The notes: generated from the sequence alone by a model not told the origin. Numbered from the stretch's first letter, positions 1-11,641 are shown. The stretch is 64,000 bases of DNA from Lepeophtheirus salmonis (GCF_016086655.4 NC_052137.2:41459806-41523805); one strand, 5' to 3'. Numbers and translations are program-made.

Positions 1-134
1 GAATTATGGAGGAACTTGCTAGAAAAATGGAGGTACAAGCTGGCAAGGAAAATCAAAGTCTACCTTCAAAGAATTGAGCGTGTAAAGTGTAAGGCGAAAT
101 TACATTTAAGGAACCGGAACCATACAGAGGAAAC

Positions 135-299
135 ATGGATTTAAATGAGTTTGTTGAATGGAAACTCAGTTTTGAAGACTACAAACAATTAGCAGGAGTT
201 GATCGGTACTATCACGCAAAACAACTAAAGAATAGAAGATTCTTCATGGATATAGAAATGAAGAAAAAATTAAGAGTTTCAATTTTATTAAAGAATTAA
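135..299 (+). pseudogene. Gag-like retroelement scrap
   Basis: A 54-codon open frame follows a first in-frame ATG at position 6 whose frame is closed by TGA at 75-77 and again by TAA shortly after. The peptide includes the stretch NEFVEWKLSFEDYKQLAGVD, which has the flavour of a capsid segment of a Ty3/gypsy-type Gag (aromatic and tryptophan residues before an AG dipeptide). No zinc knuckle, protease or polymerase follows, so this would be only a fragment cut by the window edge. The match is by feel rather than by a diagnostic motif. It could equally be a chance frame. Confidence 0.25.
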
Positions 300-1198
300 G
301 GAATTACTTTTGTTCTCAATAGACCATAATTCATGAAAAATTTCAATTCCACTAATTACGTGAAAATATGTGGAAGTAACTCGAATTACTAATCCAGCTG
401 AATTAAATAAACAATGTAGAACTAAGGACTGTTTAGTAGAAAAATCAAGGTTAAGTTGATCGTCAGTCTGGGGATGAAAAAACGAGGGAAAAGCATATGG
501 CCATAGAAAAAAGGGTATATATTAAATTTGTACAATAGAATTGGAAGCTCTTTTGACGTTAAGATGTAATCCAACCTTCTTTGGAATATTTTTGTGACTG
601 AAAAACTCACTGAAAAGTAATTGATGTTTAATTTGGATTGTGGATTTAGCCAATATCACCAAATGACAACATATTATCTTTTTTTTACTTCCTGTTTGCT
701 TTGTATGTTTTTTGAATCTTTTATTATTGAGCAGTTTTTTTGGATCCTCATAATAAATAAATCTCCTGCTCATATGCATACTTTAACGTGTGACAAAAAC
801 TATATTCCATTGGCAATTTTCCCAAGGAAAGTTTTCCTACTATCATATATTAATGATATTATTTTTGGCTAAGGATGTACAGTATTTAAAACGTAAGTCT
901 TTAATATCGAAGAAAGAGAGTGGCCGTGTGGATGATCAAAAATATTATAGAAATAGAGTAAGCTTTTCTTTAAAGAAGAAAAAAATATCTGTTGTCTAAG
1001 AAAAAACCATCAGAAGGATTATGGAAAAGTTTATTAAAACTTTTTTAAAGAAAGATTAGTCTAAAAATAAGATGTTATATGTAAAAAAGAAATAAAAAAA
1101 ATAGTTAAAAAATAGAAAATAAAGAGAAATTCAAATATATTTGAATTAATTTATGTACTCTGACGTTCCAAGTCCTTCGTGTTTCTGAAAGATACATA
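300..1198. other. AT-rich intergenic DNA, no gene seen
   Basis: Only short frames without recognisable motifs are present. The stretch is very AT-rich with many A and T runs. I see no domain, RNA gene or repeat here that I can support. Confidence 0.5.
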
Positions 1199-1740
1199 CA
1201 GGGTTGTCCAGATAAATTTGGGAAATATTTAAAGATTTGCATATAACCATCAAACCAGATGGGGTAGAATCATATTTCTTTAATTATTTGAAAGCTAAAT
1301 TTAATGAATTTCAATTATTTATAATCAGATCCACCTCTGATTGATAACCTGGGCCACAGGGGGCCGGAAGCTTTGGCAGTCCGGGGGACCTTGTGCAAAT
1401 CCAGCTTTGTCATTGTACTGGTTTTTCACTTGTTATTCACATTCCCTGAATAGGTGAAGGAGCCCAAAGAAGAAATTACTCTTTCCAACACGACAGTGCA
1501 CTGGCCCACAAGACCAAAAAGTGCAAGAGGGCATGGCCAGAACATGTCTTTACTTTTGGAGCCTATATTGTTAGCTTTGATACAGCCTTGACCAGAACCA
1601 TACGATTTATATCTCTGGGAGGGGTCATACATGAGGCTTGTGTATCATTTGTATGCTGAAGCCTTGAAGAAGTCCATTGTCAATATAATACCTAATATGA
1701 ATCCCATATTTCTACCCATTTAGTTTCTTCGTTATAAGCC
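1199..1740 (+). pseudogene. Mariner-like transposon remnant (5' end plus transposase C-terminal half)
   Basis: The segment begins with CAGGGTTGTCCAGATAAATT directly after a TA dinucleotide, as expected for a mariner end and its TA target site. A similar end sequence recurs in reverse at 30765. Broken transposase frames follow. Near 1482-1520 the peptide FQHDSALAHKTKK matches the catalytic-aspartate block (usually QDSAPAHKA). Near 1599-1625 PYDLYLW matches the NPLDYxLW block that holds the third acidic residue, and EALKKSIVNI follows, as in mariner C-termini. Frames switch several times and stops are present, so the element is dead. Mariner transposases move DNA by cut and paste with a DDD triad. 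No matching 3' inverted repeat was found. Confidence 0.6.
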
Positions 1741-2362
1741 CTATAAGATTTTCCCAATGTATCTTGACCACCAAATTTTGGACTACGTTCCAAGTTAACA
1801 GAAGCACCACAAAATCCCATCTATGGAATTATTAAATAAATGACAAGATGCCATCAGTAAAAGCTGTTTGTAATACGTTATTGATTAAGATGTCAAAAAA
1901 TTCGACAAACTGTATACTTATATGTTCCCTCCACAAGAAATAAACAATAATGATAGCAACTTTGGAAAGTAAGATAATAAATCTCGTCTTATATCATATT
2001 TTTTTACAAATCTATCCATAAATGCCAAAGGTATCTATTTAAATAAAAAGCAAAAACAGTAAATTCTGATTAAAGACAAATTGACTAACTCAATGAATGA
2101 CTAAAAAACTACGAATATTTTTTTCCAACATCAATATTTTAACAATAAAAATCAATTGTATGATCAGCATTCTGGCATATTATTACCCACAACTCTAAAA
2201 CAGGATATCAATAATGTTCGAAGCTTTTTAATGAATCCTAATGCGATACATTCATCTGAAACCTATTTTATCATATACCTATATTTGCGGTAATTACTAT
2301 TCTTGTAATATTATATTATTTTAAAAACAAGTGTAAAAACTTCTCACAATGAAGATTAACAG
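1741..2362. other. Upstream intergenic region of the astacin gene
   Basis: AT-rich DNA with no recognisable coding region or repeat. It lies between the mariner remnant and the astacin promoter and may contain regulatory sites that I cannot identify. Confidence 0.4.
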
Positions 2363-2400
2363 TATATATATTAGTGTTGAATGTCTGTTATAGCATCATT
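2363..2400 (+). promoter_or_regulatory. Candidate core promoter of the astacin gene (TATA box and initiator)
   Basis: TATATATAT lies at 2363-2371, 41 bases before the ATG at 2412. A TCATT initiator-like pentamer lies at 2396-2400, about 33 bases downstream of the TATA box. This spacing suits an arthropod RNA polymerase II core promoter with a 5' UTR of about 14 bases. It is inferred from motifs and spacing only, and TATA-like strings are common in such AT-rich DNA. Confidence 0.45.
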
Positions 2401-2411
2401 AGTGAATAAAC

Positions 2412-3789
2412 ATGGCAAAATTGTTCATAGCAATTGTATTCTTCCAAATCTTCTTCACAATTTGTTTGAGTGAGGAAAATGTTTCTGGCGAGAGCAGCTG
2501 TAGAATGCTGGTAGATGCTTACGATAGAGCCGTTATTTATTCGAGGAACTTTGTTGGAGGACGAAGTAATCGATGGCCCAATGGAATTGTCCCATACACA
2601 ATCAGCTCAGACTTCTCTTCAAGCCAACAACAAACGATCATGGATGCTATTAATCACATTTCAGATCGAACTTGTATCACATTTGTAGAAAAAACAAATG
2701 AAGCAAATTATGTAGATATCTTCACTGGTGGAAAGGGATGCTACGCAAATCTTGGCTACAATAGCAGGAGAGCAAGAAGTCAAGTTCATTTACAGTCCAA
2801 TGGCTGTGTGGTGCGACGATTTTCATTTTGTAAAAAACTATTATTGACAATTTTTTTTGATAGGCATTGGGCGTTATTATTCATGAATTGCTCCACATCC
2901 TTGGATTTTCTCATGAACAAACAAGATCTGATCGAGACCAGTATGTTGAAATTAAGTGGGAAAATATACAAAGTGGAACCCACAGTAACTTTTGGAGAGC
3001 TCTTGGGGAGAATGAACCTGCTACTATTCCATACTGTGGAAATGTAGGCATTGATCAATATGACAATTGTTATGCTGGATTTAGAGCGTCAAGCTTTGGA
3101 TTGGACTACGATTATGGATCCATCATGCACTACGGACTTAAATAGTTAGTATCACTTTTGAAGCTTATATAGTTGATCACATTATTTTTTTAATATTATT
3201 TATTTACCTAGCTTTTCAATTAATGGTCAAAACACTATTACATTGAAAAAGTCCACAACCGCTCAAATTCCTAACAGAAGTGGAATGAGTGGTTTGGATG
3301 TTCAAAAGACGAAAGTAGCCTATGAATGCCAAGATGCTACAACACCTTCTACAACAACTCCAGCTCCTACAACCACAACTCCAGCTCCTACAACCACAAC
3401 TCCAGCCCCTACAACCACAACTCCAGCCCCCACAACCCCATTTCCAGCATCTTCAACTTCTAAACGTGAGTACTATTTCCCATTTTTTTCAATAATTAAT
3501 GAGGTTTTTTTTTAATTTGCAGCTTGTTTTGACACATATAATTATTGTAGCAACTACAAGCATTTGTGTGGAATAAGCCAATACATCAAGAAACATTGTA
3601 AAAAGACTTGTTTCAATTGTGGTATGTAATGTATTATTTCATTTTATATTTATTAGACTTCATACCCTTGACTTTTATTATTTAGTTTGTGAGAATGATC
3701 ATGGTGATGTTGCTTGCAGTCAACTTAGAGGATACTGCCGATATGGTTTCATCCAGAGTTTTTGTCAAAAAACATGTAACAGGTGTTAA
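2412..3789 (+). CDS. Secreted astacin-family metalloprotease with two C-terminal ShK domains (5 exons)
   Basis: Exons 2412-2810, 2864-3144, 3212-3465, 3523-3621 and 3686-3789 join into 378 codons plus TAA. Every intron is 53-67 bp with GT...AG ends, and phases agree. Residues 1-20 form a signal peptide, followed by a short pro-segment. The catalytic domain starts near RWPNGIVPYTI (54-64). The zinc-binding core HELLHILGFSHEQTRSDRD starts at His140 (ligands H140, H144, H150; catalytic E141). The Met-turn is SIMHYG (M221, Y223). The domain ends at AYEC (C266). A Thr/Pro linker (267-311) leads to two six-cysteine ShK modules (313-344 and 346-378). Astacins are zinc endopeptidases acting outside the cell, and ShK modules often mediate binding. 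No canonical FxGD aspartate-switch motif is visible; the nearest is FVGG (47-50). No lesions are seen, so the gene is probably functional. Confidence 0.93.
3360..3443 (+). repeat. Coding 21-bp minisatellite in the astacin linker
   Basis: Four 21-bp units start at 3360, 3381, 3402 and 3423, each reading approximately CCAGCTCCTACAACCACAAC plus T and encoding PAPTTTT. The first two units are identical and the later ones differ by a few third-position or point changes. The last drifts to PAPTTPF. The period is a multiple of three, so gain or loss of units would change linker length without breaking the frame. The peptide is likely O-glycosylated and extended. Confidence 0.9.
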
Positions 3790-3838
3790 TTCTAAATGTA
3801 TTTTCCTTTGTTTTGTCAATTTTTGATATTACCAAATA

Positions 3839-3844
3839 ATTAAA
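3839..3844 (+). terminator. Candidate polyadenylation signal of the astacin gene
   Basis: ATTAAA, the commonest variant of AATAAA, lies 50 bases after the stop codon at 3787-3789. The position is plausible for a short 3' UTR, but such strings are frequent in AT-rich DNA. Confidence 0.35.
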
Positions 3845-3849
3845 TAGTC

Positions 3850-4960
3850 ACAGCAGCATCATTGAATAGTTTCATATTTATTTACTAAGGTTCCAATGGT
3901 GCATTACATTTAATTATAATATATTGATACTAGGGATCATTGTCTGTATTTCTGAGATGAGGGATCTCGAGGTTGGAAAACTCTTGCCCATCACATTTAA
4001 AAAAAGCATACTACCTATTTCCATTTATCAATTCAATTCAATATTAAACAAGGTCGGTTGATTGGGGGGTCCAATGGGTGTATTTTAGTTTACGGTTTAA
4101 AACTTTTGAGTATCCAAAGTTATAACATTTTCTTTTAAATACATTAATATCAACATCATCACTTTATGTAGAGTAGGATAGACCGTGGAAAGATGAAACA
4201 CCTCTTACTTAATTACTTGGAGATACTTCCAATTAGACAGATCAAAGTTTTACACAAACCATTTTCTTAGCAATAGCCAAACGAGTTAAAATATATTAAT
4301 GATACGTACTTTTGTTATAATCTTCATTTGAATGTAAATTTTCCTGTCCCCCCTACGATCAAGTTATCAAATTGAACTTAAGCTGTATTTGGCACTTATT
4401 ATCATATTTGTGGAGCTGAGATCAAATACAAAAAAAAAAAAAAAATGGGATGTGCTATGCACCTTGATAAAACACTTACAGATTTGTGATCCAAGTGTCA
4501 AATTCAAATTCGACATGGAACTTAAATTTATTTTTCAAAAAAGTATAATTTCGTTGACTTAATGTCTTAATCATTTCCAACAAATCTAAATTTAAGACCT
4601 TTCCCGTATGTTCTGACTATTCAACAATGATTTCTCAATATCACAAGGATATATTTCATTGCATTCCAAATGAATTATTAAGGCTGTCTTGGAAAAAAAA
4701 TATCTAGGGTTTATATTATGGCCTATCTGGAATTTACATTATTCTAAATATCAAAGGATTGAGTACTTTCACATCATCGATGTTTTTTCTTAATCATTAA
4801 TTGAATTGAACACCAGTTAGATTTAAATATTTAACATATTGATCAATATTGGAGATCGAGTACAAAGAGATGCAATTATGCATTTAAGATTTATGAAATA
4901 GAATACATTTCCGTCAGATATCATTTATGATGTCTTTATGTATATATAATGTACAAGGGT
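3850..4960. other. Intergenic DNA, no gene seen
   Basis: AT-rich sequence with a run of A near 4430-4445 and no recognisable coding frames or RNA genes. Confidence 0.5.
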
Positions 4961-4974
4961 AACAAATTACAAGA

Positions 4975-5390
4975 TTTATTTTTTTTTTTCGGGGGGCTTT
5001 ATGTATTTATTGCTTGTAGAATTTTTTGAAACAAAATCAAAAATTCCATAGCTATTCACAAAAAAAAAAAATATAAATATGCACTTTTGTTCCAAAAATC
5101 AATTTTTTGTAAAAAAATTTCAAAATCCAAAGCTATTAAGAGAAAATTAATAATTTGAAATTTAAAAAAAAATTTATACTTATTCAGAGAAAATTAAATT
5201 TTTTGTGAAACAAATTACAAAAATCCACAGTTATTCAGAAAAAATTAAATTTTTTGGAGAAGAATTTCAAAAATCAAAAAATTAAATTTGTACTTTGCTA
5301 CATAATTTGCCCGAATGACGAATAAAATTTCTCGAAAAAAGCAACAATTCTGTAATTTGGGAGGGCTGAAGCCCTGTTAGACATTCCCTA
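4975..5390 (+). repeat. AT-rich degenerate tandem repeat with a GGGCTGAAGCCC-type end
   Basis: A unit of about 55-65 bp resembling AAATCCACAGTTATTCAGA followed by AAATTAAATTTTTTG recurs about four times between 5030 and 5290. The block ends near 5355-5380 in GAGGGCTGAAGCCCTG. A related block occurs in the opposite direction at 63270-63600, where an AACAGTTATTCACGAAAAATT segment and a GGGGCTGTAGC segment are seen on the minus strand. This looks like a dispersed non-coding repeat family, possibly a non-autonomous transposon. Confidence 0.5.
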
Positions 5391-5445
5391 CGGAGAATCA
5401 TATAAAAAATAAAGTTTATAAGAAGACATTGAAAACAATAATTAT

Positions 5446-5645
5446 GTATTATAGGATATTAGAAGGGGTCCTTGATACTCAGGCTAGCGGCGGTGATGGA
5501 TTTTGATCCCCCATGGTTAACTAGCGCAACCCCTGGGCCGGAGAGTATTATAATATATTCGAAGGGGGGCCTTGATACTCTTGTAGAGGCGATGGGTTTT
5601 GTTCCCCTGCAAAACCTATTGCCCGACGTATATGTTGCAAAATCA
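5446..5645 (+). repeat. Two units of a ~100-bp repeat family
   Basis: Units start at about 5446 and 5543. Each opens with TATTATA..ATATT, then AAGGGG..CCTTGATACTC, and ends near a GGGCCGG or GCCCGAC motif. The same arrangement of words occurs in the array at 20168-20575 and, inverted, at 19850-19990. Short open frames across it are by-products of the repeat and not a gene. Confidence 0.6.
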
Positions 5646-6219
5646 AATGGATTCTCTTGTAACAATTTCCTATCAAACTATAAATAGATTCTAAGAATTA
5701 CTAATTACAGCATAAATTTCAATTAAAATCCACTAGATCACGGACGTCTATCCTTTTAATATAATTGGCTGCATTGCCACTTGAAATATTTAATAGACCG
5801 CAGAACCTATTAAGATAAATTTCACCAAAAATGGCTATATAAAACAAAACTACGAAATACAAATTTATTCCAATTGTAGACCAAATATAAATAAAAACCA
5901 AATTAAATTTTTCAATGCCAAGCCTCTTTAAGAAGTTTAACTGGCAACCCCGTTAGAGTCTCAGAAAATCCGAGACACTATCAATTATTTTTTAATGTTT
6001 GTGCGTATTATGAGCGTTGTACACGTTTTGATGATATTGTGACAATCTTGGAGAAAAATACAACTATAAATGAGAAAGAGTATTGGGTCACGCCTAATCA
6101 TTCGGTGAGCTGCAATTTTGCCCACGATCCACAGGTTGTATATCCATGCTCTAGATTATCAAATTGCTTGCAATGAAATTGTATCTTAATCAAATCCTCA
6201 CTGGTGAAATTGCTTAGCA

Positions 6220-6513
6220 ATGAATAGTTTAATAATACAATTACTAACAACCGTTTCACCTGACAATTTAAATGAATTTAAAATGACCATTCATCATTCT
6301 ATTGGAAATTTTATAGATTGCCCGGGCATTTTGGCAATTGACCCAAGTATTTTGCAGAATACCCTGTTTTCCACATTGCCCGTAACATATACCTATATAT
6401 TAAAAGGGGATATGATGAAGACAAAACAAAAGTATTTTTCAACTGTCACCCAAATTTTGCACAATATGCTCAAAATAGACGAGAATACTGTTTCAATCAG
6501 AAACATTTTGTAA
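6220..6513 (+). CDS. Unrecognised 97-codon open frame, possibly an endonuclease scrap
   Basis: The frame encodes an ordinary-looking peptide with the segment YTYILKGDMMKTKQKYF. The ILKGDM motif also occurs in the LINE endonuclease remnant about 1.1 kb downstream (CILKGDMKV), where it lines up with the GDFN block of that family. It may therefore be a second, older copy of the same domain. There is no start-site support and no further homology that I recognise. It is equally possible that the frame is fortuitous. Confidence 0.2.
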   Translation: MNSLIIQLLTTVSPDNLNEFKMTIHHSIGNFIDCPGILAIDPSILQNTLFSTLPVTYTYILKGDMMKTKQKYFSTVTQILHNMLKIDENTVSIRNIL

Positions 6514-6908
6514 TTCAATGATGTTCTTTTCCTTTGTTATATAGACCTTCATATCACCATATTTGAAAATAATATAATTTGCCAGTATGTTAAAAAAAAA
6601 GACCCAAAAAATTACATGAGGAATGTTTGGGAGAAGAGAAAATTACATATTTTATCTCTATAGAGAAGAGCAGCTTAGCTTTCTTGACGTTTAATTAAAT
6701 TAGCGGCATGTAGTAAATGTAGATCCCACTTTGTATCTAGCAATGATATTGGCAGGAATTACTGCAGGGTCGATTCTCAATTCTACTCCCAGTACAACAT
6801 GGATTTGCACTTATAATTCCACATCAAATCATCAGTGCTACTTTTAATCTCTCCTGCAATAGTGATTACTTTATACTTCTATTTTCTTGCTTCAAAAATA
6901 AAAGAGAA

Positions 6909-7479
6909 ATGATAAAAATCATGGACACATTCAAAATATTTTCACTAAACACAAGAGGCGGAAGAGACAGAAAGACCAGTAATGCATCAAATGAAATACT
7001 TATTAAGCTTAATCCTAATATAATGTTTTACAAAAACATAAAACAAGGCTGCTTTTTCAACATGTAAAAAGTCTTGTGGGTTCCGTTTTCCTCATGATTT
7101 CAATTATCTTTTTAAGGAACTGACTCTTCCAGAGGCATTCTATCACTGGTTTTTAAGACACTGGAGTGCTCTTCTTTGTCCAAAGATTACTCATACAAGA
7201 GTAGATGGCACAAAATTAAAGCTAATAACAATGGCTTAAGGTTTCCGTAAGAATGCTTATGGACTAAATATAAGATTTCATGCTTTCTACCAATCAATGT
7301 TTTACAATATTAAGTGTGATTCCCTTCCATGTATCCTCAAAGGTGACATGAAAGTGAATAGTGAAAAAAGATTCAGACATGTTAATTTACATTTCTTACT
7401 TAAGCATGTAGGGAAACTCAATCCCATTAATACTGTTAAAGCCCTTAAATATAATGATATATTTTCTTGGAGAAATTGA
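6909..7479 (+). pseudogene. LINE endonuclease (APE-type) remnant
   Basis: A first frame (6909-7067) encodes FKIFSLNTRGGRDRKTSN and ILIKLNPNI, which match the start of the apurinic-like endonuclease of non-LTR retrotransposons (SLNTRGL; the asparagine binds metal). After a frameshift, a region with SSRGILSLVFK corresponds to the middle of the domain. The frame at 7297-7479 carries YNIKCDSLPCILKGDMKVN, matching the GGDFNV block. The enzyme would nick target DNA to prime reverse transcription. At least two frameshifts and missing RT sequence make this a dead fragment, and a poly-A run follows at 7549. Confidence 0.6.
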
Positions 7480-7899
7480 AAAAGAATACAAAGATGTTAG
7501 TTACTTTGCTTTAATCACTCCCAGCCTTTTCATTAAACTGGGAATGTGCAAAAAAAAAAAAAAAACACTGAGGGCCCCAAATACTTTTTAAAATCTGGAA
7601 AGAAGATAACACTGTCTACGTATATTGTTTTATTTTTTTTCTAACTTTTCGATTTACTTTTTAAAATTAATAAAAATCTAATAAGAACGCCATTTTATTT
7701 CAAATGAAATAAAAAGTTGCAATTAAATTATAATTATAAATTATAAGGAAACAAAAATTGGTCTTAGCTAGTCTCTTACTCATCCTTTGAGTGTTTTTCC
7801 ACGTGCATCGAAGCCTTGAACTGAATTTAAAGAAACAATAATTCACAGAGCAATGAAAAAAAAATATATAAGGTTTTTTCACCTGCTTTAATAGAACTC

Positions 7900-8352
7900 C
7901 TACTCCTGAGCCTACACAGAGTATCTACAAATCTGGATGTTAGGAAATCACTTTCACCTTTATGTACGAATGTAAGCTGTTATCTGTGAGACGTGATCGA
8001 TGTTTGTTTTTATCCTGGTAGAGAATATCTGCTCACATACGTATGTGGGTCGAAAGACCTACAAGACACCAAATACATATTTGCTCATGTTAATATAGAT
8101 GTCAGGGATATTTTTCCATGTTTCAAACACAATTGAATCACATCTTGGTAGGTTCTCAATATTACTCCATTAGTGATTTGGAGCAAGTGGAGTTTTTTGA
8201 CGGGCAATTTCTTCGAGAGCATCTCTCAAGTGTTTGAACTTGGACACCAATAAACTTTTGTTGGGTTATGTTAATGTTTACTAAAGCTCATCCAAGAGGT
8301 GAAACATCGGGATCCACATGTGACAACGGAACAGGGGTTGCCCATCCCTGGC
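7900..8352 (-). pseudogene. hAT-like transposon remnant (transposase C-terminus plus one end)
   Basis: Read on the minus strand, PTYVCEQIFS followed, after a one-base shift, by KNKHRSRLTDNSLHSYIKV matches the C-terminal dimerisation segment of hAT transposases (CExxFSxMKxIKxKHRSxLTDExLH). The segment is bounded near 8352 by CAGGGATGGGCAACCCCTG (minus strand), which resembles hAT ends that start with CAGGG. Most of the transposase is missing, so this is an internally deleted dead copy. No opposite end or 8-bp target duplication was found. Confidence 0.5.
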
Positions 8353-8985
8353 TTAGAACCGTGTCCATAGTAGAAAATACCTGAAAAAATTTACTGTAAT
8401 AATGGAAATGACATGTTGTAAAAATTTAAAAACAAATATATGTAATTATTTGCGAACATGCATAATCCAAAAATATATCTAAATTGGTTTCTGTAATACT
8501 AATTCTAAACTATAGGCTGCTTGAGGAATTTTTAGTGATATGGGTCTATCTTTTTGTTATTAAATGTTGGCTTACTTTTAGATAAAATAAAAAAATTGAG
8601 CCATAATTTTTCTTTTACTTTTTTTGTAGAGTCGACGTAAAAACCTTGATAAAACAATGAATTAATTCAAATTTGTACCAAATAATCAATATTCCTTCGC
8701 AACGTACTTTTATTTACGTTTAGACAAATTGGATAACAAAATTTTAGTCAGAGTGGTGTAACACCCCTGTAGTCACAAGCCTGGCACTAAGACACCAATA
8801 TATATAACCTGAGAAGCTGGGTACTCTGTTCAGAAGGTATTCTTAACCACTTCCGATGATCTTGCAAAGAGTCATGTCATTTTGGTAGTTTAGAGTCTAG
8901 TCCACTGTAAAGATATTCGTGCAGTAGAAAATTTCTTCATCCATTAGATATGACAACTGAACCCTTTTTACTTGCTGTAAACTCA
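8353..8985. other. Intergenic DNA, no gene seen
   Basis: AT-rich sequence between the hAT-like end and the first gypsy relic. I looked for a long terminal repeat here and could not support one. Confidence 0.4.
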
Positions 8986-8989
8986 TTTT

Positions 8990-11200
8990 CTAAATTGATT
9001 CAAAAAAATCTAAGCCCAACTGCTTGGAGTGAGCGAATGGAAATCCGCTCATCACGTTCAAATGTCATTTTCTCATTTCTCGTAGACCAATGTCTACGAT
9101 TGCGTCTAAGATTCTTCCCATCTGGAGTGAGAACATCGTATGTTTTGGGGGTTAGCTGAGCAACCACCGTATCTGGTTTCCACTGGTCTGGCCCTTTTTG
9201 ATATGGTTCAATACAGACGACATCTCGGCACTGAAGTTGTTTGAGATTTATAAACTTAGAATTCACTCTTTATGGGATATTCATTTTCATATTCTCCTTC
9301 TCATGTATTTGTTTTTCCAGAGTCGGAACGAGATTAAGTTTTAGCATTCCAGAGGTAGTGGTAAACTGTGTCTTATTACGAAGGCTTACAAAAAGTTGAG
9401 AAATCCTACAATTTCATGCTTCCACAGGGGTGCTGCAGAGATTAAGAAGTCCAAGATGAGGATCTTGTTTACAATGAGATGCCCTACGAAGAAGACGTTT
9501 TGCCTGCTTCAGCAGTTCCTTTTGCTTTAGAATTTCCTGGGCTTGAATAATTATGAGTGAATCCCAACTGCTTCTGAAATAATTTAAAGTCAAAGAATCA
9601 CTAATTAAGGTGTCTGAAAAATGATTTTTTAACTTCCAATAACAGTTTTAGAGTCACTTGTAGGTATAAGATCAATTTCAAAAAATCCACTGAGGCAATC
9701 CGACGTTACCATATATCGCTCTTCAAATCAGAGCCCACCAAGGTCTTTGACGTACTTCATACTTATATAATATTTCTTTTGGTTGGCTATCTACATATGT
9801 GCCACAGGTGGTACAGGCTTCAATAAATTGACGAATCTCAGACAACAATCCAGGCCAATATATTAACTCCCTAGCTCGACGTAAGAATGAGTTGATGTCC
9901 AGCATGAACTTTCTGTTTCATATTGAATCTTAGGCTCTGGGGAATCACAACACGTTCTCCTCTAAGTATTATACCGTCATAAACTATTAATTCATCTCTG
10001 CAAGAAAGTAAGGACCTACTTCTGCAACTAAATTCACTTTCGATTCCGGCCAGCCTTTGGTGATTATTTTTTTAAAGAATGCCATAGAGGTATCTACTGT
10101 AGTAGCACTTTTGATATGTTCGAGATAATCGGCTTGGATCGGTGAGAAATTAATAAGGTTGACTGTTACGATATCATCATGACTTCCTTCTGGAAGGTGG
10201 TCACGAGACAAGACATCAGAAATTGTAATTTGAGAACCTGGTATATATTTGAGTGTAAACTGATATTTTTGTGTCCTTAACAGAAATGATTTTAGTCGTC
10301 TCAGATCTAAATAAAGTGGTTGTGCAACGATTGAAACTAGTGGTTTATGATTAGTATTGATATCTAAATCACTACCATTAGTATAATGGTGAAATTTTTC
10401 ACGCCCAAAACCACAGCAAGCATTTCTTTTTCAATTTGAGCCAAGCGAGACTCAGCATCACATAAGGCTTGACTAGCATAGGCAATAGGAGAATGATTCT
10501 ACATGCAGACGGATCCCAATCCGTGTTCACAATCATCATTTTCATTAGTATGAGGTATAGTAGGATCATACATTGCAAGTATAGTTGCTTCTGACACCTG
10601 CTTTTATATCCTTTTAAATAAATCATTTTGCGTTCGCAAAATAAGGTGTCCCATGAAAGTAATTTTTGAAAGGTGTAATTCAAGTTTGTCCATGTTTACT
10701 TTAATATTTCTCTCGTGACATCGTTTTAGAAATGCATTCAAATTCAGTTCATATTTGGCAACATATTTTCCATGCATCACAATGCCATCAGCAATACATT
10801 TTACTCCTATGAGACTAGATACAGCTTCTAGAGTTTTCTTTTGAAATATTTCAGACGACAGCGAATACCAAACGTCGCCATTTATTTACCAAATGGAGAT
10901 TGAAATGTTGTAAGTTAAATAGTTTTTCTTGAATGTCCCCAGATTTGTTTGCTATACAAATATCAATAGCTCTAGCTAATGTTAGCTTAAGTTCCCTCAA
11001 CAACATCTTCTAAGTCTCGGTGTTTCAAATCCCTATAACTATGGGATCCCGAAGTAGAGAATCAACACTTGTTTCATGATAATTACAGATGAACTACTCA
11101 ATTTTCCACCTATCCTTCAATCTTGAGGATGTTAAGATGAGCCAATCTGAGGGACTCACTCTCAAATAAAATTTATCAAGAATTGTTCCTCCACCATCCC
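8990..11200 (-). pseudogene. Ty3/gypsy retrotransposon relic A (Gag-RT-RNase H-integrase)
   Basis: In minus-strand order, Gag pieces (LLRDPIVIGI, KLTLARAIDICIA) lie at 11110-10950. They run directly into reverse transcriptase (FQSPFGK near 10900; GVKCIADG in place of the usual catalytic IADD near 10800; FMGHLI-like block near 10640). RNase H follows near 10500 (PIAYASQALCDAESRLAQIE), and NHKPLV and SDVLSRDHLPEG close it near 10200. Integrase shows YWPGLLSEIRQFIEACTTC (zinc finger, 9723-9905), then AKRLLRRA and a C-terminal part with DVVCIEPYQKGPDQWKPDTV (9000-9266). The Gag zinc knuckle and protease are deleted, and frameshifts and stops are frequent. It once copied itself through RNA and inserted as cDNA. 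Confidence 0.85.
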
Positions 11201-11640
11201 AAGGATTGGGGTAATTTATAAATATTGGGAGAATAAATTAAAAGAGGTATCCAATTCTGTTTGACAAAAATAACCTTTTTCTGTCCTAAGGATCTTCCTA
11301 AAACTTGTTTGTAAAAATAAAAGACGTCCCCAGTCCGTACCTCAGCCATTTTTGACTTGTGTCAGTTAATTGGTTCTTCAAAATGACGTTTGGATCTGCA
11401 TGTTCCATACGATTGCTCATACTAAGCCTTTCAAACCTTTGCCTTGTGTTTGATGAAGGTTCATTCTCTTCACAACCAATATTAACAGTCGAAGCCTCCC
11501 TAATATTTTTGTTAGGAATTATTTCTAATGCAACTAATGCAGGGATCGGAGGACCGAGATAATAACTTTTGAAACCTCGTCCAGAGAACATACACTTTGT
11601 TCTATGGGATCCTGTCTGTTATATATTTGCCTGCAGAAGT
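11201..11640. other. Upstream flank of gypsy relic A, unassigned
   Basis: A 97-codon minus-strand frame (11591-11298) encodes a polar peptide with no motif I recognise. It might be the N-terminal part of the relic's Gag or leader, but this is position-based inference only. Confidence 0.25.
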
Positions 11641-11641
11641 A

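Noticed and set aside
621..999. Overlapping hydrophobic frames on both strands
   Set aside because: They are rich in Phe, Tyr, Ile and Lys from AT-rich composition and have no motif, start context or neighbour support.
2786..3058. Minus-strand 90-codon frame
   Set aside because: It is a shadow of astacin exons 1-2 and overlaps the zinc-binding region on the opposite strand.
5459..5687. Frames on both strands with repeated SIKDPF or NST-like peptides
   Set aside because: The peptides recur because the DNA is a ~100-bp repeat. Frames exist in several phases and no start or splice signals support a gene.
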